Below are positions 25,676-34,478 of a DNA stretch of 64,000 nt, one piece after another. Position 1 is the first letter of the stretch. Each line of letters starts with the position of its first letter. The DNA is taken from positions 2,046,001 through 2,110,000 of the forward strand of contig NZ_JAJJMN010000001.1 of NCBI RefSeq assembly GCF_020905335.1, in the 5' to 3' direction. The notes below the pieces were generated by a model. That model worked only from the letters and a program-made list of their open reading frames with translations, did no database searches and was not told where the DNA came from. The position numbers and the translations under genes are program-made. The DNA comes from Flavobacterium lipolyticum. Its GTDB lineage: Bacteria > Bacteroidota > Bacteroidia > Flavobacteriales > Flavobacteriaceae.

Positions 25676-28600
25676 AAACGCCTTATATACCCTGTATGAT
25701 GATCTGCCAAAAAATCAGCAGATTGCCACACAATTACTGGAACAGAAACAAATAAAAATGCATCTTAACGGATTGTTAGGGTCAGCAGTTTCATTTGTTT
25801 TGCGTGCTGTTTTCAAAAAATCAGAATTGCCTTTTTTAGTTATTTTAGACAACAAAGAAGAAGCGGCTTATTATTTGAACGATCTCGAACAAATGATCGG
25901 AGAACAGGATGTACTGTTTTATCCCGCGTCATTTCGCCGTCCGTATCAAATTGATGAAACAGACAATGCCAATGTTTTGCTTCGTGCTGAGGTTTTAAAC
26001 CGAATCAATTCCCGTAAAAAACCTGCAGTGATTGTTACTTATCCCGAAGCGCTTTTTGAGAAAGTAGTGACACGCAGGGAACTTGATAAAAACACGTTGA
26101 AAGTCGCTTTGAACGATAAAATTTCGATAGATTTTATCAACGAAGTTTTGTTTGAATATGAGTTTAAAAGAGTCGATTTTATTACCGAGCCAGGAGAGTT
26201 TTCTGTTCGAGGCGGAATTGTCGATGTGTTCTCGTTTTCTAACGATCATCCGTACCGAATTGAGTTTTTTGGTAACGAAGTAGACAGCATCAGAAGTTTT
26301 GATGTCGAAACACAGTTATCGGTGGAAACCCATAAAAAAATCACGATAATCCCGAATGTCGAGAACAAACTTTTTCAGGAAAACAGAGAGAGTTTCTTAG
26401 ACTATATTGCTGAGAGAACCGTCTTATTTATTCAAAATACAGAAGGACTTTTCACTCAGTTAGACAAACAATTCGTCAGGGCCGAAGAAGCTTTCGAGAA
26501 ACTTTCAAAAGAAATAAAACGGGCTGAACCTGAAAAACTATTCTTAAATCAAAGCTCATTTATCAAACGCGCTTTAGATTTTTCGATAGTCGAATTGGCT
26601 TCAAAACCTGTTTTTAAAATCACAAAAACATTCGATTTTCATATTCACCCGCAGCCCTCTTTCAACAAACAATTTGATTTGCTGCTGAATAACCTGAGCG
26701 ACAATCATTTTAACGGATATAAAAATTATCTGTTCTGTTCGAATGAAACTCAGGCCAAGCGTTTTCATGATATTTTCGAAACCTTAGACGAAGCTAATTC
26801 CGAGAACATTAGAAAACAATATCATACTGTTGTTCTTCCTTTGTATCAGGGATTTATTGACGAAGAAAGTCAGATTACGGCCTATACCGATCACCAGATT
26901 TTTGAGCGTTATCACAAATTTAATATCAAAAACGGTTATTCGAAAAAGCAGAATATTACGCTTAAGGAATTAACAGCGCTTTCGGTTGGTGATTATGTAA
27001 CGCATATCGATCACGGAATTGGAAAATTTGGCGGCCTGCAAAAAATTCAGGTTGAAGGTAAAACGCAGGAAGCTATAAAACTGGTTTATGCCGATAATGA
27101 TATAGTGTATGTGAGTATTCACTCGCTTCATAAAATCTCCAAATACAACGGAAAAGACGGAACCCCTCCCAAAATCTATAAACTGGGATCAAACGCCTGG
27201 AAAGTTTTAAAACAAAAAACCAAAGCGCGGGTCAAACATATTGCCTTCAATTTAATTCAGTTGTATGCGAAACGACGTCTGGAAAAAGGGTTTCAGTTTG
27301 CACCGGACAGTTATTTGCAGAACGAATTAGAAAGTTCGTTTATATACGAAGACACACCGGATCAAACTAAATCGACTCAGGAAGTCAAAGCGGATATGGA
27401 AAGCGATCGTCCGATGGATCGTTTAGTTTGTGGTGATGTAGGTTTTGGAAAAACAGAGGTAGCGATTCGTGCGGCCTTTAAGGCAGTAGACAATAGTAAA
27501 CAGGTAGCCGTTTTGGTTCCGACCACCATTTTGGCGTACCAGCATTATCGTACGTTTTCAGAACGTTTGAAAGACATGCCGGTTACCATTGGTTATATGA
27601 ACCGCTTTAGAACTGCTAAACAGAAAGCACAAACTTTAAAAGATTTGGCAGAAGGGAAACTGGATATTGTGATTGGAACACACCAATTAGTCAATAAAAA
27701 TGTAGTTTTTAAAGACCTTGGTTTGTTGATTGTCGACGAGGAACAAAAGTTTGGAGTAAACGTAAAAGATAAACTTAAGACCATTGCTGCGAATGTCGAT
27801 ACCCTAACCTTAACGGCAACGCCAATCCCGAGAACGCTTCAGTTTTCGTTAATGGCAGCGAGAGATTTGTCTGTTATTACGACCCCTCCGCCAAACCGAT
27901 ATCCTATAGAAACCAATGTTGTTGGGTTTAATGAAGAAATAATCCGCGATGCTATTTCGTATGAAATTCAGCGTAACGGACAGGTTTTCTTCATCAATAA
28001 CCGAATCGAAAACATAAAAGAAGTTGCCGGTATGATTCAGCGTTTGGTACCAAATGCCAGAGTTGGAATCGGCCACGGTCAAATGGAGGGTGCGAAACTC
28101 GAAGAATTGATGCTGGGTTTCATGAACGGCGATTTCGATGTCCTGGTAGCCACAACAATTATCGAAAGTGGTTTGGACGTACCAAATGCCAATACCATTT
28201 TCATCAACAATGCCAATAATTTCGGATTATCCGATCTGCACCAAATGCGAGGAAGAGTAGGCCGAAGCAATAAAAAAGCATTTTGTTATTTCATCTGTCC
28301 GCCTTATTCCTCTATGACTGAGGATGCCAGAAAACGTATTCAGGCTTTAGAGCAGTTTAGCGAACTAGGTAGTGGTTTTAACATTGCGATGAAAGATCTT
28401 GAAATTCGTGGAGCAGGAGATTTATTAGGTGGAGAACAAAGCGGTTTCATTAATGAAATTGGATTTGATACCTACCAAAAAATCATGAATGAGGCCATTG
28501 AAGAATTGAAGGAGAATGAATTCAAGGACTTATATCCGGAAGAGAACGATATTGAAACCAAGGAATATGTAAAAGATCTGCAAATCGATACTGATTTTGA

Positions 28601-29033
28601 GTTGTTATTTTCTGATGAATACATCAACAATGTCACCGAACGTTTGAGTTTATACAACGAGTTGGGCGGTGTGAAAAATGAGGTAGAACTGGTAATCTTT
28701 CAAAATAAATTAATTGACCGTTTTGGTCCGATGCCGCCACGTGCCAATGCCTTGATGAATAGTATTCGCATCAAATGGATTGCAACAAGTGTAGGTATTG
28801 AGAAATTAGTGATGAAGAAAGGCAAAATGATCGGTTATTTTGTTTCAGACCAACAATCTGATTATTACCAATCGAAGCGTTTCCATAAAGTGATCAAATT
28901 TGTACAGACTCATAGTAATCTTTGTCAGATGAAAGAAAAACAAACTCCTAACGGTTTACGCCTTTTATTGACTTTTGATAATGTAAAATCTACGAAACGA
29001 GCATTGGAGTTGATGGAATTATTGGGTGAATAA
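25668..29033 (+). CDS. mfd: Mfd, transcription-repair coupling factor
   Basis: A 1121-residue Mfd. It removes RNA polymerase stalled at DNA lesions and recruits UvrA. Order of parts: UvrB-homology region at about 30-350 (EFSVRGGIVDVFSF near 170), RNA polymerase interaction domain near 430-520 (VGDYVTHIDHGIGKFGG), helicase motifs with Walker A GDVGFGKTE near 590 and DEEQKFG near 690 with LTATPIPRTL, motif VI MRGRVGRS near 860, and the C-terminal TRCF domain. The start codon is TTG at 25668, overlapping the previous gene; no ATG occurs in frame for about 30 codons. Confidence 0.95.
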   Translation: MSKNALYTLYDDLPKNQQIATQLLEQKQIKMHLNGLLGSAVSFVLRAVFKKSELPFLVILDNKEEAAYYLNDLEQMIGEQDVLFYPASFRRPYQIDETDNANVLLRAEVLNRINSRKKPAVIVTYPEALFEKVVTRRELDKNTLKVALNDKISIDFINEVLFEYEFKRVDFITEPGEFSVRGGIVDVFSFSNDHPYRIEFFGNEVDSIRSFDVETQLSVETHKKITIIPNVENKLFQENRESFLDYIAERTVLFIQNTEGLFTQLDKQFVRAEEAFEKLSKEIKRAEPEKLFLNQSSFIKRALDFSIVELASKPVFKITKTFDFHIHPQPSFNKQFDLLLNNLSDNHFNGYKNYLFCSNETQAKRFHDIFETLDEANSENIRKQYHTVVLPLYQGFIDEESQITAYTDHQIFERYHKFNIKNGYSKKQNITLKELTALSVGDYVTHIDHGIGKFGGLQKIQVEGKTQEAIKLVYADNDIVYVSIHSLHKISKYNGKDGTPPKIYKLGSNAWKVLKQKTKARVKHIAFNLIQLYAKRRLEKGFQFAPDSYLQNELESSFIYEDTPDQTKSTQEVKADMESDRPMDRLVCGDVGFGKTEVAIRAAFKAVDNSKQVAVLVPTTILAYQHYRTFSERLKDMPVTIGYMNRFRTAKQKAQTLKDLAEGKLDIVIGTHQLVNKNVVFKDLGLLIVDEEQKFGVNVKDKLKTIAANVDTLTLTATPIPRTLQFSLMAARDLSVITTPPPNRYPIETNVVGFNEEIIRDAISYEIQRNGQVFFINNRIENIKEVAGMIQRLVPNARVGIGHGQMEGAKLEELMLGFMNGDFDVLVATTIIESGLDVPNANTIFINNANNFGLSDLHQMRGRVGRSNKKAFCYFICPPYSSMTEDARKRIQALEQFSELGSGFNIAMKDLEIRGAGDLLGGEQSGFINEIGFDTYQKIMNEAIEELKENEFKDLYPEENDIETKEYVKDLQIDTDFELLFSDEYINNVTERLSLYNELGGVKNEVELVIFQNKLIDRFGPMPPRANALMNSIRIKWIATSVGIEKLVMKKGKMIGYFVSDQQSDYYQSKRFHKVIKFVQTHSNLCQMKEKQTPNGLRLLLTFDNVKSTKRALELMELLGE

Positions 29034-29057
29034 TAATTTTAAAAGGTATAATATTCT

Positions 29058-29097
29058 AAACCCGACAGATTTCAAAAAACTGTCGGGTTTTATTTTT
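29058..29097 (+). terminator. Terminator of mfd
   Basis: AACCCGACAG pairs with CTGTCGGGTT and is followed by TTATTTTT. A near-identical terminator follows the dioxygenase gene at 34056-34095. Confidence 0.75.
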
Positions 29098-29129
29098 AGT
29101 ACCTATATAAGGACGGGTAAAATTATTAT

Positions 29130-29260
29130 AAAAGTTAGGGCGTTACCCTTCGGGTCGGGCTGTACGCTAAATCTTTTGCGACAAGAGATTTTGGGAAATT
29201 GAAAAAATTTCAGCTGCCGCAAAAGGATATCGCTGCCATCCCTAACGCATTTTAAGTTAG
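29130..29260. repeat. Dispersed imperfect palindrome (CCTTTTG family)
   Basis: Starts with GGGCGTTACCC and ends with CATCCCTAACGC, which pair at their ends; inside, ATCTTTTGCG pairs loosely with CGCAAAAGGAT. A related element with the same CAAAAGGAT and CGCTGC words is at 48325-48402 within the nuo operon. No gene. Confidence 0.6.
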
Positions 29261-29400
29261 AAAATTATATTGATTAGTTTTAAAGGAGATTGCCAGAAGA
29301 CGTGTAAATATTCACAGATTAGGACAACAGTTCATGCATTGAGTAAATTTATTTATTATGTTTCCCCCTTGACATAAGCATTCGAGAGGATTAAAAAAGA

Positions 29401-29650
29401 GCTGAAAGCCCAAAAGCAATAGCATGGTGCAACGTGCTATAGTATAAATTAAGTATAAATATCGCCCTGAAAGGGCAAAACCAGGTATGGATTTTAATAA
29501 GGAACAGATCAATTTAAAAAAAAACACACAAAAGAGTATGATTTCTTTTCTTTGTGATCAGGCTTTTGCCCTTTCAGGGCATAAATGATCCTTTTTATTA
29601 TTCATAGTGTGTTGCACCATACTGTTGCTGAGGCTCTTTCAGAGCAATAG
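29401..29650. repeat. Long inverted-repeat element, GCCCTGAAAGGGC family
   Basis: ATGGTGCAAC (29424-29433) pairs with GTTGCACCAT (29611-29620). Between them GCCCTGAAAGGGC (29464-29476) is matched by GCCCTTTCAGGGC (29568-29580), each itself a near-palindrome. Outer arms GCTGAAAGCCC and GGCTCTTTCAGAGC also pair loosely. The same architecture is at 61711-61985. The 730 bases between mfd and the next gene hold only this, the element at 29130-29260 and terminators. Confidence 0.75.
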
Positions 29651-29685
29651 ATTTGGGAATAATGTTGTTTTCTAATCATAAAAAA

Positions 29686-29719
29686 ATCCTTTTATCTTCT
29701 ATTAAAAGATAAAAGGATT
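29686..29719 (-). terminator. Terminator of HTH/ACT-like gene
   Basis: On the minus strand AATCCTTTTATCTT pairs with AAGATAAAAGGATT and is followed by seven T. Confidence 0.7.
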
Positions 29720-29765
29720 GTAGGCTGAAAGCATTTCTAAAGATTCTTTTAGTGCTAATTTAAAT

Positions 29766-30422
29766 CTAGTTTTTCAGATCCTTAATTACTTTGAAAGCAA
29801 CATCAACCTGATCTTCACCAACTAAAATGGTGAATTCATTTGAAGTCGAAATGACTTCATTGATAATAATTCCTTCCCATGCTAAACGTTGGAAAATGAA
29901 GTAATAGATTCCTGGAACCACGATGTTTTCTTTTGGTAATTTTACAGTTATGGAGGCCAGGTTGTCTAACTTCTGAATAAGTTTCTCGCGCATAAAGTGT
30001 TTTTCAACCAAATGATTTACACTGCTGCTTACCACAATATTGGTTTCGTTTACTCCGCGTGATGAGGTATAAAAGATATCAGATAAAGCATTAATGTCAG
30101 AAATTAAATCAGCCTGTTTGTTCAAAACAGTTTCGGAAGCGGCAAAAGTGTAATCCGTCAATTCAGATCGAACAGTGATTTCGCCTATATTCTTAATTAC
30201 TTTATTGATTTTATGATTCAGTTTAAAATCCAATTCTTCTGTGAGTCGTTTCAATGACATTACAACAGCGCCTTGTTTTACTTCTTTACCAAATTCACTT
30301 TCTAATTCGGTCATAATGTTCCGTGAAAGAGAAGTGAGGTTGATGATTCCAAGCGATAGCGCATTTAATAAAAAGGGTTTTGTTTTAATGTAATTCTCGA
30401 CGATTGAAGAAACGGTTTTCAT
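29766..30422 (-). CDS. HTH plus ACT-like regulatory protein
   Basis: A 218-residue soluble protein. The first 75 residues look like a winged-helix DNA-binding region (LSLGIINLTSLSRNIMTELE, then VKQGAVVMSLKRLTEEL). The C-terminal half has two ACT-like beta-alpha units, KLDNLASITVKLPKENIVVP with FQRLAWEGIIINEVISTSNE, ending FTILVGEDQVDVAFKVIKDL, which is how ACT domains of aspartate kinases end. No kinase domain is present. It may sense an amino acid, but this is inference from the fold; the family is not certain. Confidence 0.6.
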   Translation of the reverse strand: MKTVSSIVENYIKTKPFLLNALSLGIINLTSLSRNIMTELESEFGKEVKQGAVVMSLKRLTEELDFKLNHKINKVIKNIGEITVRSELTDYTFAASETVLNKQADLISDINALSDIFYTSSRGVNETNIVVSSSVNHLVEKHFMREKLIQKLDNLASITVKLPKENIVVPGIYYFIFQRLAWEGIIINEVISTSNEFTILVGEDQVDVAFKVIKDLKN

Positions 30423-30541
30423 AGTTTTTTTCTTTTTTTTTTGTAACTTAATTGGTTGGGTGTAGTTAATTTTGTGTTATAAAACCTCGCGAATATAAAT
30501 AAAAAAACAATTTGTTACAAATATAACAATATAAAATTATG

Positions 30542-30901
30542 TTAAAAATGGAAGAAAGCGTCTGTAATATGTTCAATTGCAAATGTTTCCTTTTTTTTGT
30601 GTATCGCGATGATGTCAAAACGGACTTCAATATCTATTTCCCTATCGTTTATATAGGCATTTACGGCTTTTACCAGCAGTTGAATTTTTTTAGGTTTCAC
30701 AAAATCTTGCGGTAAACCAAAATTCAGAGTCGATCTTGTTTTTACTTCAATGATGGCCAAAATAGATTCTTTCTCAGCGATAATATCAATTTCGGCCTTT
30801 TGAAAAGTCCAGTTTCGATCGAGAATTTTGTATCCGTTTTGCTCCAGATATTCCACAGCAAGATCTTCACCTTTTTTCCCAAGTTCGTTGTGTTCTGCCA
30901 T
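30542..30901 (-). CDS. yraN: YraN family (UPF0102) endonuclease-like protein
   Basis: A 119-residue UPF0102 protein with a Holliday-junction-resolvase-like nuclease fold: NELGKKGEDLAVEYLEQNGY at 5-24, AEIDIIAEKE near 36-45 and AIIEVKTRS near 49-57, giving the E, D and E-x-K catalytic pattern. Length is typical. The biological role of YraN is not settled. It is separated from the S66 peptidase gene by a hairpin. Confidence 0.9.
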   Translation of the reverse strand: MAEHNELGKKGEDLAVEYLEQNGYKILDRNWTFQKAEIDIIAEKESILAIIEVKTRSTLNFGLPQDFVKPKKIQLLVKAVNAYINDREIDIEVRFDIIAIHKKKETFAIEHITDAFFHF

Positions 30902-30954
30902 CTTTTAACTATGAATTGCGGGTTGTGATTTTTTTACGCTGTAAGGAGTAATTT

Positions 30955-31015
30955 GCATGCAAAGACACGAAGTTGCAAAGAAAGGAATATAACTTTGCGA
31001 CTTCGCGTTTGTGCG
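30955..31015. repeat. REP-like hairpin
   Basis: CGAAGTTGCAAAG (30968-30980) pairs with CTTTGCGACTTCG (30993-31005) with one mismatch. Words such as GCAAAG and CTTTGCG are shared with the hairpin at 11156-11271. Confidence 0.6.
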
Positions 31016-31068
31016 AGATTATGATTGGTGGTATTTAAAACTCTTTAGAGAAAAAATCTCAGATGCTA

Positions 31069-32091
31069 TTATTTTTGAAAAGTAACCGTACTTCCGCTTT
31101 CATTTACATTTACAGTAACGGTACTTCCCATAATTAAGGCCCTATTGTCCTGAATGTGCCCGGCTGGGAAATTAAAAATTACAGGAATATTGTACTTTTT
31201 GGTCACATCATCTACAATTTCGACCGCATTTTTCCCCCATGGAACTTCGTTATCCTTCATTTTGGTCATGCCTCCAACAACAATTCCTTTTAGGTTTTCG
31301 ATACATCCGTTACGTCTCAAATTCATCATCATTCGATCGATATGATAAAGATACTCGTCCAGGTCTTCAAGGAACAAAATTTTATCCTTACAGTCAATTG
31401 CCGAAGGAGAACCTAACAAACTGTATAAAATAGATAAATTACCACCTACTAATTCTCCGGTTGCGTTTCCAAAGCGGTTCATTTTATCCGGAGCAATAGT
31501 ATAAGAAATAGGTTCACCAAACAAGGCAGATTTCATTGAACTGACCGCAGCTGGAGTAGCTCTTGGAACCGTTACAGGCATGATCCCGTGAATGGACTGA
31601 TAGCCCATCGTATTCAAATGATTGTGCAGAACGGTAACGTCACTAAAACCAACAATCCATTTAGGGTGTTGTTTGAATTTGGTAAAATCAAGTAAATCGA
31701 TCATTCTCACCGTTCCATAACCTCCGCGAACGCACCAGATTGCTTTGATATTTGGATTGTCTAACTGTTTTTGAAAGTCGGCAGCACGTTGTTCATCGGT
31801 ACCGGCCAGTTGGTTAAAATCTAAACCAATAGTACTTCCAACTACGGCTTCAAGGCCCCAGCTGTGTAATAAATCTATAGTAGGTTTCAGATTATCGTCT
31901 ATATTTTTTCTTGCTGTTGCTAAAATGGCTACAGTATCTCCTTTTTGTAAATAAGGTGGTGTTATCATGTTTTGTTGTGATTGACAGTGGATGGATTGTA
32001 AAGCAAAAATAAGAAATACGAGTTTATAAATAGAAAAGTAGTTTCTGTAGTATTGAGGGGTGCTCGCTTTCATGTTTTTCTGCTGATTCAT
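31069..32091 (-). CDS. S66 family LD-carboxypeptidase
   Basis: A peptidase S66 protein, about 340 residues from the Met at 32091 (MNQQKNMKAS); starts at 32136 or 32073 are also possible. A hydrophobic export segment (IYKLVFLIFALQSIHC) precedes the domain, which opens with LQKGDTVAILATARK. The catalytic Ser lies in the strand-loop CVRGGYGTVRMIDLLDF to VGFSDVTVLH, with Glu in LFLEDLDEYLYHIDRMM and His in NFPAGHIQDN. Members cut the L,D bond in recycled murein tetrapeptides; the export signal suggests a periplasmic role here. Confidence 0.85.
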   Translation of the reverse strand: MNQQKNMKASTPQYYRNYFSIYKLVFLIFALQSIHCQSQQNMITPPYLQKGDTVAILATARKNIDDNLKPTIDLLHSWGLEAVVGSTIGLDFNQLAGTDEQRAADFQKQLDNPNIKAIWCVRGGYGTVRMIDLLDFTKFKQHPKWIVGFSDVTVLHNHLNTMGYQSIHGIMPVTVPRATPAAVSSMKSALFGEPISYTIAPDKMNRFGNATGELVGGNLSILYSLLGSPSAIDCKDKILFLEDLDEYLYHIDRMMMNLRRNGCIENLKGIVVGGMTKMKDNEVPWGKNAVEIVDDVTKKYNIPVIFNFPAGHIQDNRALIMGSTVTVNVNESGSTVTFQK

Positions 32092-32196
32092 TCGTAAAGA
32101 TAAAACAAATATAGATATTTTAAAAAATAAAAACATTAGAAAATTCTTACAATATGATTTAATTGTTTAAATTGAATCTTTTAAAGAGTTAAGTTT

Positions 32197-33297
32197 ATGA
32201 GAGTAATTTCTTTTCAATTCTGTAGTCTCGCTTTTTTATCTTTTACAATTTTTCAGGCACAGCCAAAAAAATATGCGATCCATACTATTGCATTTTACAA
32301 CTTTGAGAATCTCTTCGATACTAATGATGATGTCACTACCAATGATAATGAATGGACACCCAATGGGACTCAGCATTGGACGATGGAAAAATACGAAAAG
32401 AAATTAAAAAACCTGTCCCGAGTATTATCTGAAATTGGAAGGCCGGATAACTCAAATGCTCCCGTACTAATTGGCGGTGCCGAAATTGAAAATCGCACGG
32501 TTCTCGAAGATCTGGTGAAACAACCGAATTTACTCCTTTTTGACTATGGAATCATTCATTTTGATTCGCCGGATAAGCGAGGAATAGATGTTGCGCTTTT
32601 ATATCAGAGAAAATACTTTAGACCCACGTCATATTCCAATATTCCGCTGCGTATTTATCTAAAAAAAAATTCTGATAAAAAAGCGGAAGTCGAACAGCAG
32701 GATCATGATATCGATATTAAAACCGATGATAAGAATCGTGTTTTTACCAGAGATCAGCTTTTAATTTCAGGATTTTTAGAAGGAGAGGAAATTCATATTA
32801 TTGTCAATCACTGGCCATCCAGATCAGGAGGGGAGAAAGCAAGCAGTGTTTTTCGGGAAGCTGCAGGAAGTTTAAACAGAAGAATTATCGATTCGCTACA
32901 GCAAATAAATCCCAATGCTAAAGTGATTACAATGGGTGATTTGAATGATGGTCCCTTTAATAAAAGTATAAAAAATGTTTTGGGTGCAAAGACAAAAAAA
33001 TCAGAGGTGGAGGAATTCGGGCTTTTTAATCCCTTTGCAGCAATGCTCGATAAAGGTTTGGGCACAATTGCATTTAGAGATTCCTGGGATATTTTTGATC
33101 AGATCATCATTACAAAGTCACTTATACCATCTGATTTTTCAACTTTTAACTTTTGGAAAGCGGGAATTTTCAATAAAACTTTTCTGGTTCAGAGTTCCGG
33201 ACCGTATAAAGGGTATCCGCTGCGACATAGTTTGACAGAAGTTGGATTTAGTGACCATTTTCCGGTTTATATCTATTTGATCAAAGAGGTTAAGTAA
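32197..33297 (+). CDS. Secreted endonuclease/exonuclease/phosphatase family protein
   Basis: A 366-residue protein with signal peptide (residues 1-22, ending FQAQ) and the EEP fold: FYNFENLFDT near 33, GGAEIENRTVLEDL near 94 with the metal-binding Glu, VNHWPSRSGG near 205, TMGDLNDGP near 248 and SDHFPVYIYL at the C-terminus with the catalytic His. It may be a nuclease or a phosphodiesterase acting outside the cytoplasm; substrate cannot be told. It is followed by a tandem repeat array. Confidence 0.87.
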   Translation: MRVISFQFCSLAFLSFTIFQAQPKKYAIHTIAFYNFENLFDTNDDVTTNDNEWTPNGTQHWTMEKYEKKLKNLSRVLSEIGRPDNSNAPVLIGGAEIENRTVLEDLVKQPNLLLFDYGIIHFDSPDKRGIDVALLYQRKYFRPTSYSNIPLRIYLKKNSDKKAEVEQQDHDIDIKTDDKNRVFTRDQLLISGFLEGEEIHIIVNHWPSRSGGEKASSVFREAAGSLNRRIIDSLQQINPNAKVITMGDLNDGPFNKSIKNVLGAKTKKSEVEEFGLFNPFAAMLDKGLGTIAFRDSWDIFDQIIITKSLIPSDFSTFNFWKAGIFNKTFLVQSSGPYKGYPLRHSLTEVGFSDHFPVYIYLIKEVK

Positions 33298-33299
33298 GT

Positions 33300-33455
33300 C
33301 GCAGTTTTCAGTTTTGAGTCTCAGTTGATCACTGTAAACTGAGACTGGGACTGAGACTGGGACTGAGAACTGAGACTGAGAACTGAGACTGAGAACTGAG
33401 ACTGAGAACTGAGACTGAGACTGAGACTGAGACTGAAAACTGGCACTCCAACTGA
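33300..33455. repeat. GAGACTG/GAGAACT tandem array
   Basis: From about 33340 to 33440 the unit GAGACTGAGAACT is repeated several times head to tail, with variants GAGACTGG and GAGACTGA. Just before it, TTTGAGTCTCAGTTGATC supplies inverse copies (AGTCTCAGT), so part of the array can fold back. It fills the space between two plus-strand genes. Confidence 0.8.
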
Positions 33456-33501
33456 AAACTTTTCCTTAACTTAGCTACTTAGAAACTTACTACCTTTAAA
33501 A

Positions 33502-34041
33502 ATGGCAATAGCTAAACCTTTCAATCTAACAAAGTGGATCGATGAGAACCGTCATTTACTAAAACCCCCCGTTGGGAATAAAAATCTTTATGTTGATTCC
33601 GGTGATTATATCGTGATGATTGTTGCGGGTCCGAATGCCCGAAAAGATTATCATTATAACGAAACCGAAGAGCTTTTTTATCAGCTGGAAGGCAGTATAA
33701 AAGTTATTATTCAGGAAGATGGCGAACGAAAGGAAATGGATTTACATGCAGGTGACATGTATCTTCATCCGGCAAAAGTTCCTCATTCACCTGTTCGTTC
33801 CGAAGGTTCAATTGGATTGGTAATTGAACGCAAACGTGCAGGAAAAGGATATACAGACGGACTGCTTTGGCATTGTGATCATTGCAATCATAAATTGTAT
33901 GAGGTGCTTTTTGAATTGCATAATATTGAAAAAGACTTTCTGCCGCATTTCGAACATTTCTATAATTCGTTAGAGTTGAGAACCTGCGATAACTGCGGTA
34001 CTGTAATGGAATCGGATCCCAGATTTGTGGCAAAGAAATAA
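33502..34041 (+). CDS. haaO: 3-hydroxyanthranilate 3,4-dioxygenase
   Basis: A 179-residue cupin enzyme that opens the ring of 3-hydroxyanthranilate in tryptophan (kynurenine) breakdown. The iron ligands are His51 and Glu57 in DYHYNETEELFYQLEG and His95 in KVPHSPVRS. The bacterial-type C-terminal metal site is complete: CDHCNHKLYEV near 125 and CDNCGTVMESDPRF near 161 supply two CxxC pairs. Length matches the bacterial enzyme. Other kynurenine-pathway genes are not in the window. Confidence 0.92.
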   Translation: MAIAKPFNLTKWIDENRHLLKPPVGNKNLYVDSGDYIVMIVAGPNARKDYHYNETEELFYQLEGSIKVIIQEDGERKEMDLHAGDMYLHPAKVPHSPVRSEGSIGLVIERKRAGKGYTDGLLWHCDHCNHKLYEVLFELHNIEKDFLPHFEHFYNSLELRTCDNCGTVMESDPRFVAKK

Positions 34042-34055
34042 ACGTATACTTATTC

Positions 34056-34095
34056 AACCCGACAAGTTTTTAAAACCTGTCGGGTTTTATTTTTA
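34056..34095 (+). terminator. Terminator of dioxygenase gene
   Basis: AACCCGACA(A)G and C(C)TGTCGGGTT form a stem followed by TTATTTTT; nearly the same sequence as the mfd terminator. Confidence 0.75.
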
Positions 34096-34128
34096 TGGCA
34101 AATAAATAAGTTACATTCGTATTTGATC

Positions 34129-34136
34129 TATATTTG
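34129..34136 (+). promoter_or_regulatory. Candidate -7 box of antitoxin gene
   Basis: TATATTTG matches TAnnTTTG and lies 30 bases before the ATG at 34167. It overlaps an in-frame TTG at 34134, which therefore should not be the start. Confidence 0.45.
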
Positions 34137-34166
34137 TATTATAAACGATGTAAAAATATATCAAAA

Positions 34167-34478
34167 ATGATACAGGAAATAATTACCTACATGAATATTG
34201 TGAACAGTATTGAAAATTTAATTGATAAATCTCCATATAAAAAAAATTATATTATCGAGAAAGTTGGTATTCCAAGTCCGACTTTCTATCGAAAACTAAA
34301 ATCTCAGACTTTCACTCCGGATGAAGTATTGTCTATAGCAAAAATACTTTCTCCCGAAGAAAATTTCAGATTAGAGCTCAAGACTGATATTGAACAAGCC
34401 AAACGAGAGTTTGAAGAGGGTAATTTTATGACACATGAAGACATGCTACTTGAATTAAAGAGAAAAGGAATAATTTAA
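34167..34478 (+). CDS. HTH antitoxin-like protein
   Basis: About 103 residues from the ATG at 34167. The central part reads as a helix-turn-helix (YIIEKVGIPSPTFYRKLKSQ, then TPDEVLSIAKIL). The C-terminal tail (AKREFEEGNFMTHEDMLLEL, then KRKGII) resembles the toxin-wrapping tail of RelB/ParD-type antitoxins. Its end overlaps by 4 bases the end of a decayed ParE-like toxin on the other strand. That convergent arrangement is unlike the normal co-directional operon, so the pairing is inference. Confidence 0.6.
   Translation: MIQEIITYMNIVNSIENLIDKSPYKKNYIIEKVGIPSPTFYRKLKSQTFTPDEVLSIAKILSPEENFRLELKTDIEQAKREFEEGNFMTHEDMLLELKRKGII

Noticed and set aside
29312..29527. Minus-strand frame of 71 codons between mfd and the HTH/ACT-like gene
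   Set aside because: It lies across the nested palindrome element and its translation follows the repeat; no independent evidence for a gene.
33335..33440. CRISPR array
   Set aside because: The units are contiguous and short, without unique spacers of constant length, and no cas gene is present.
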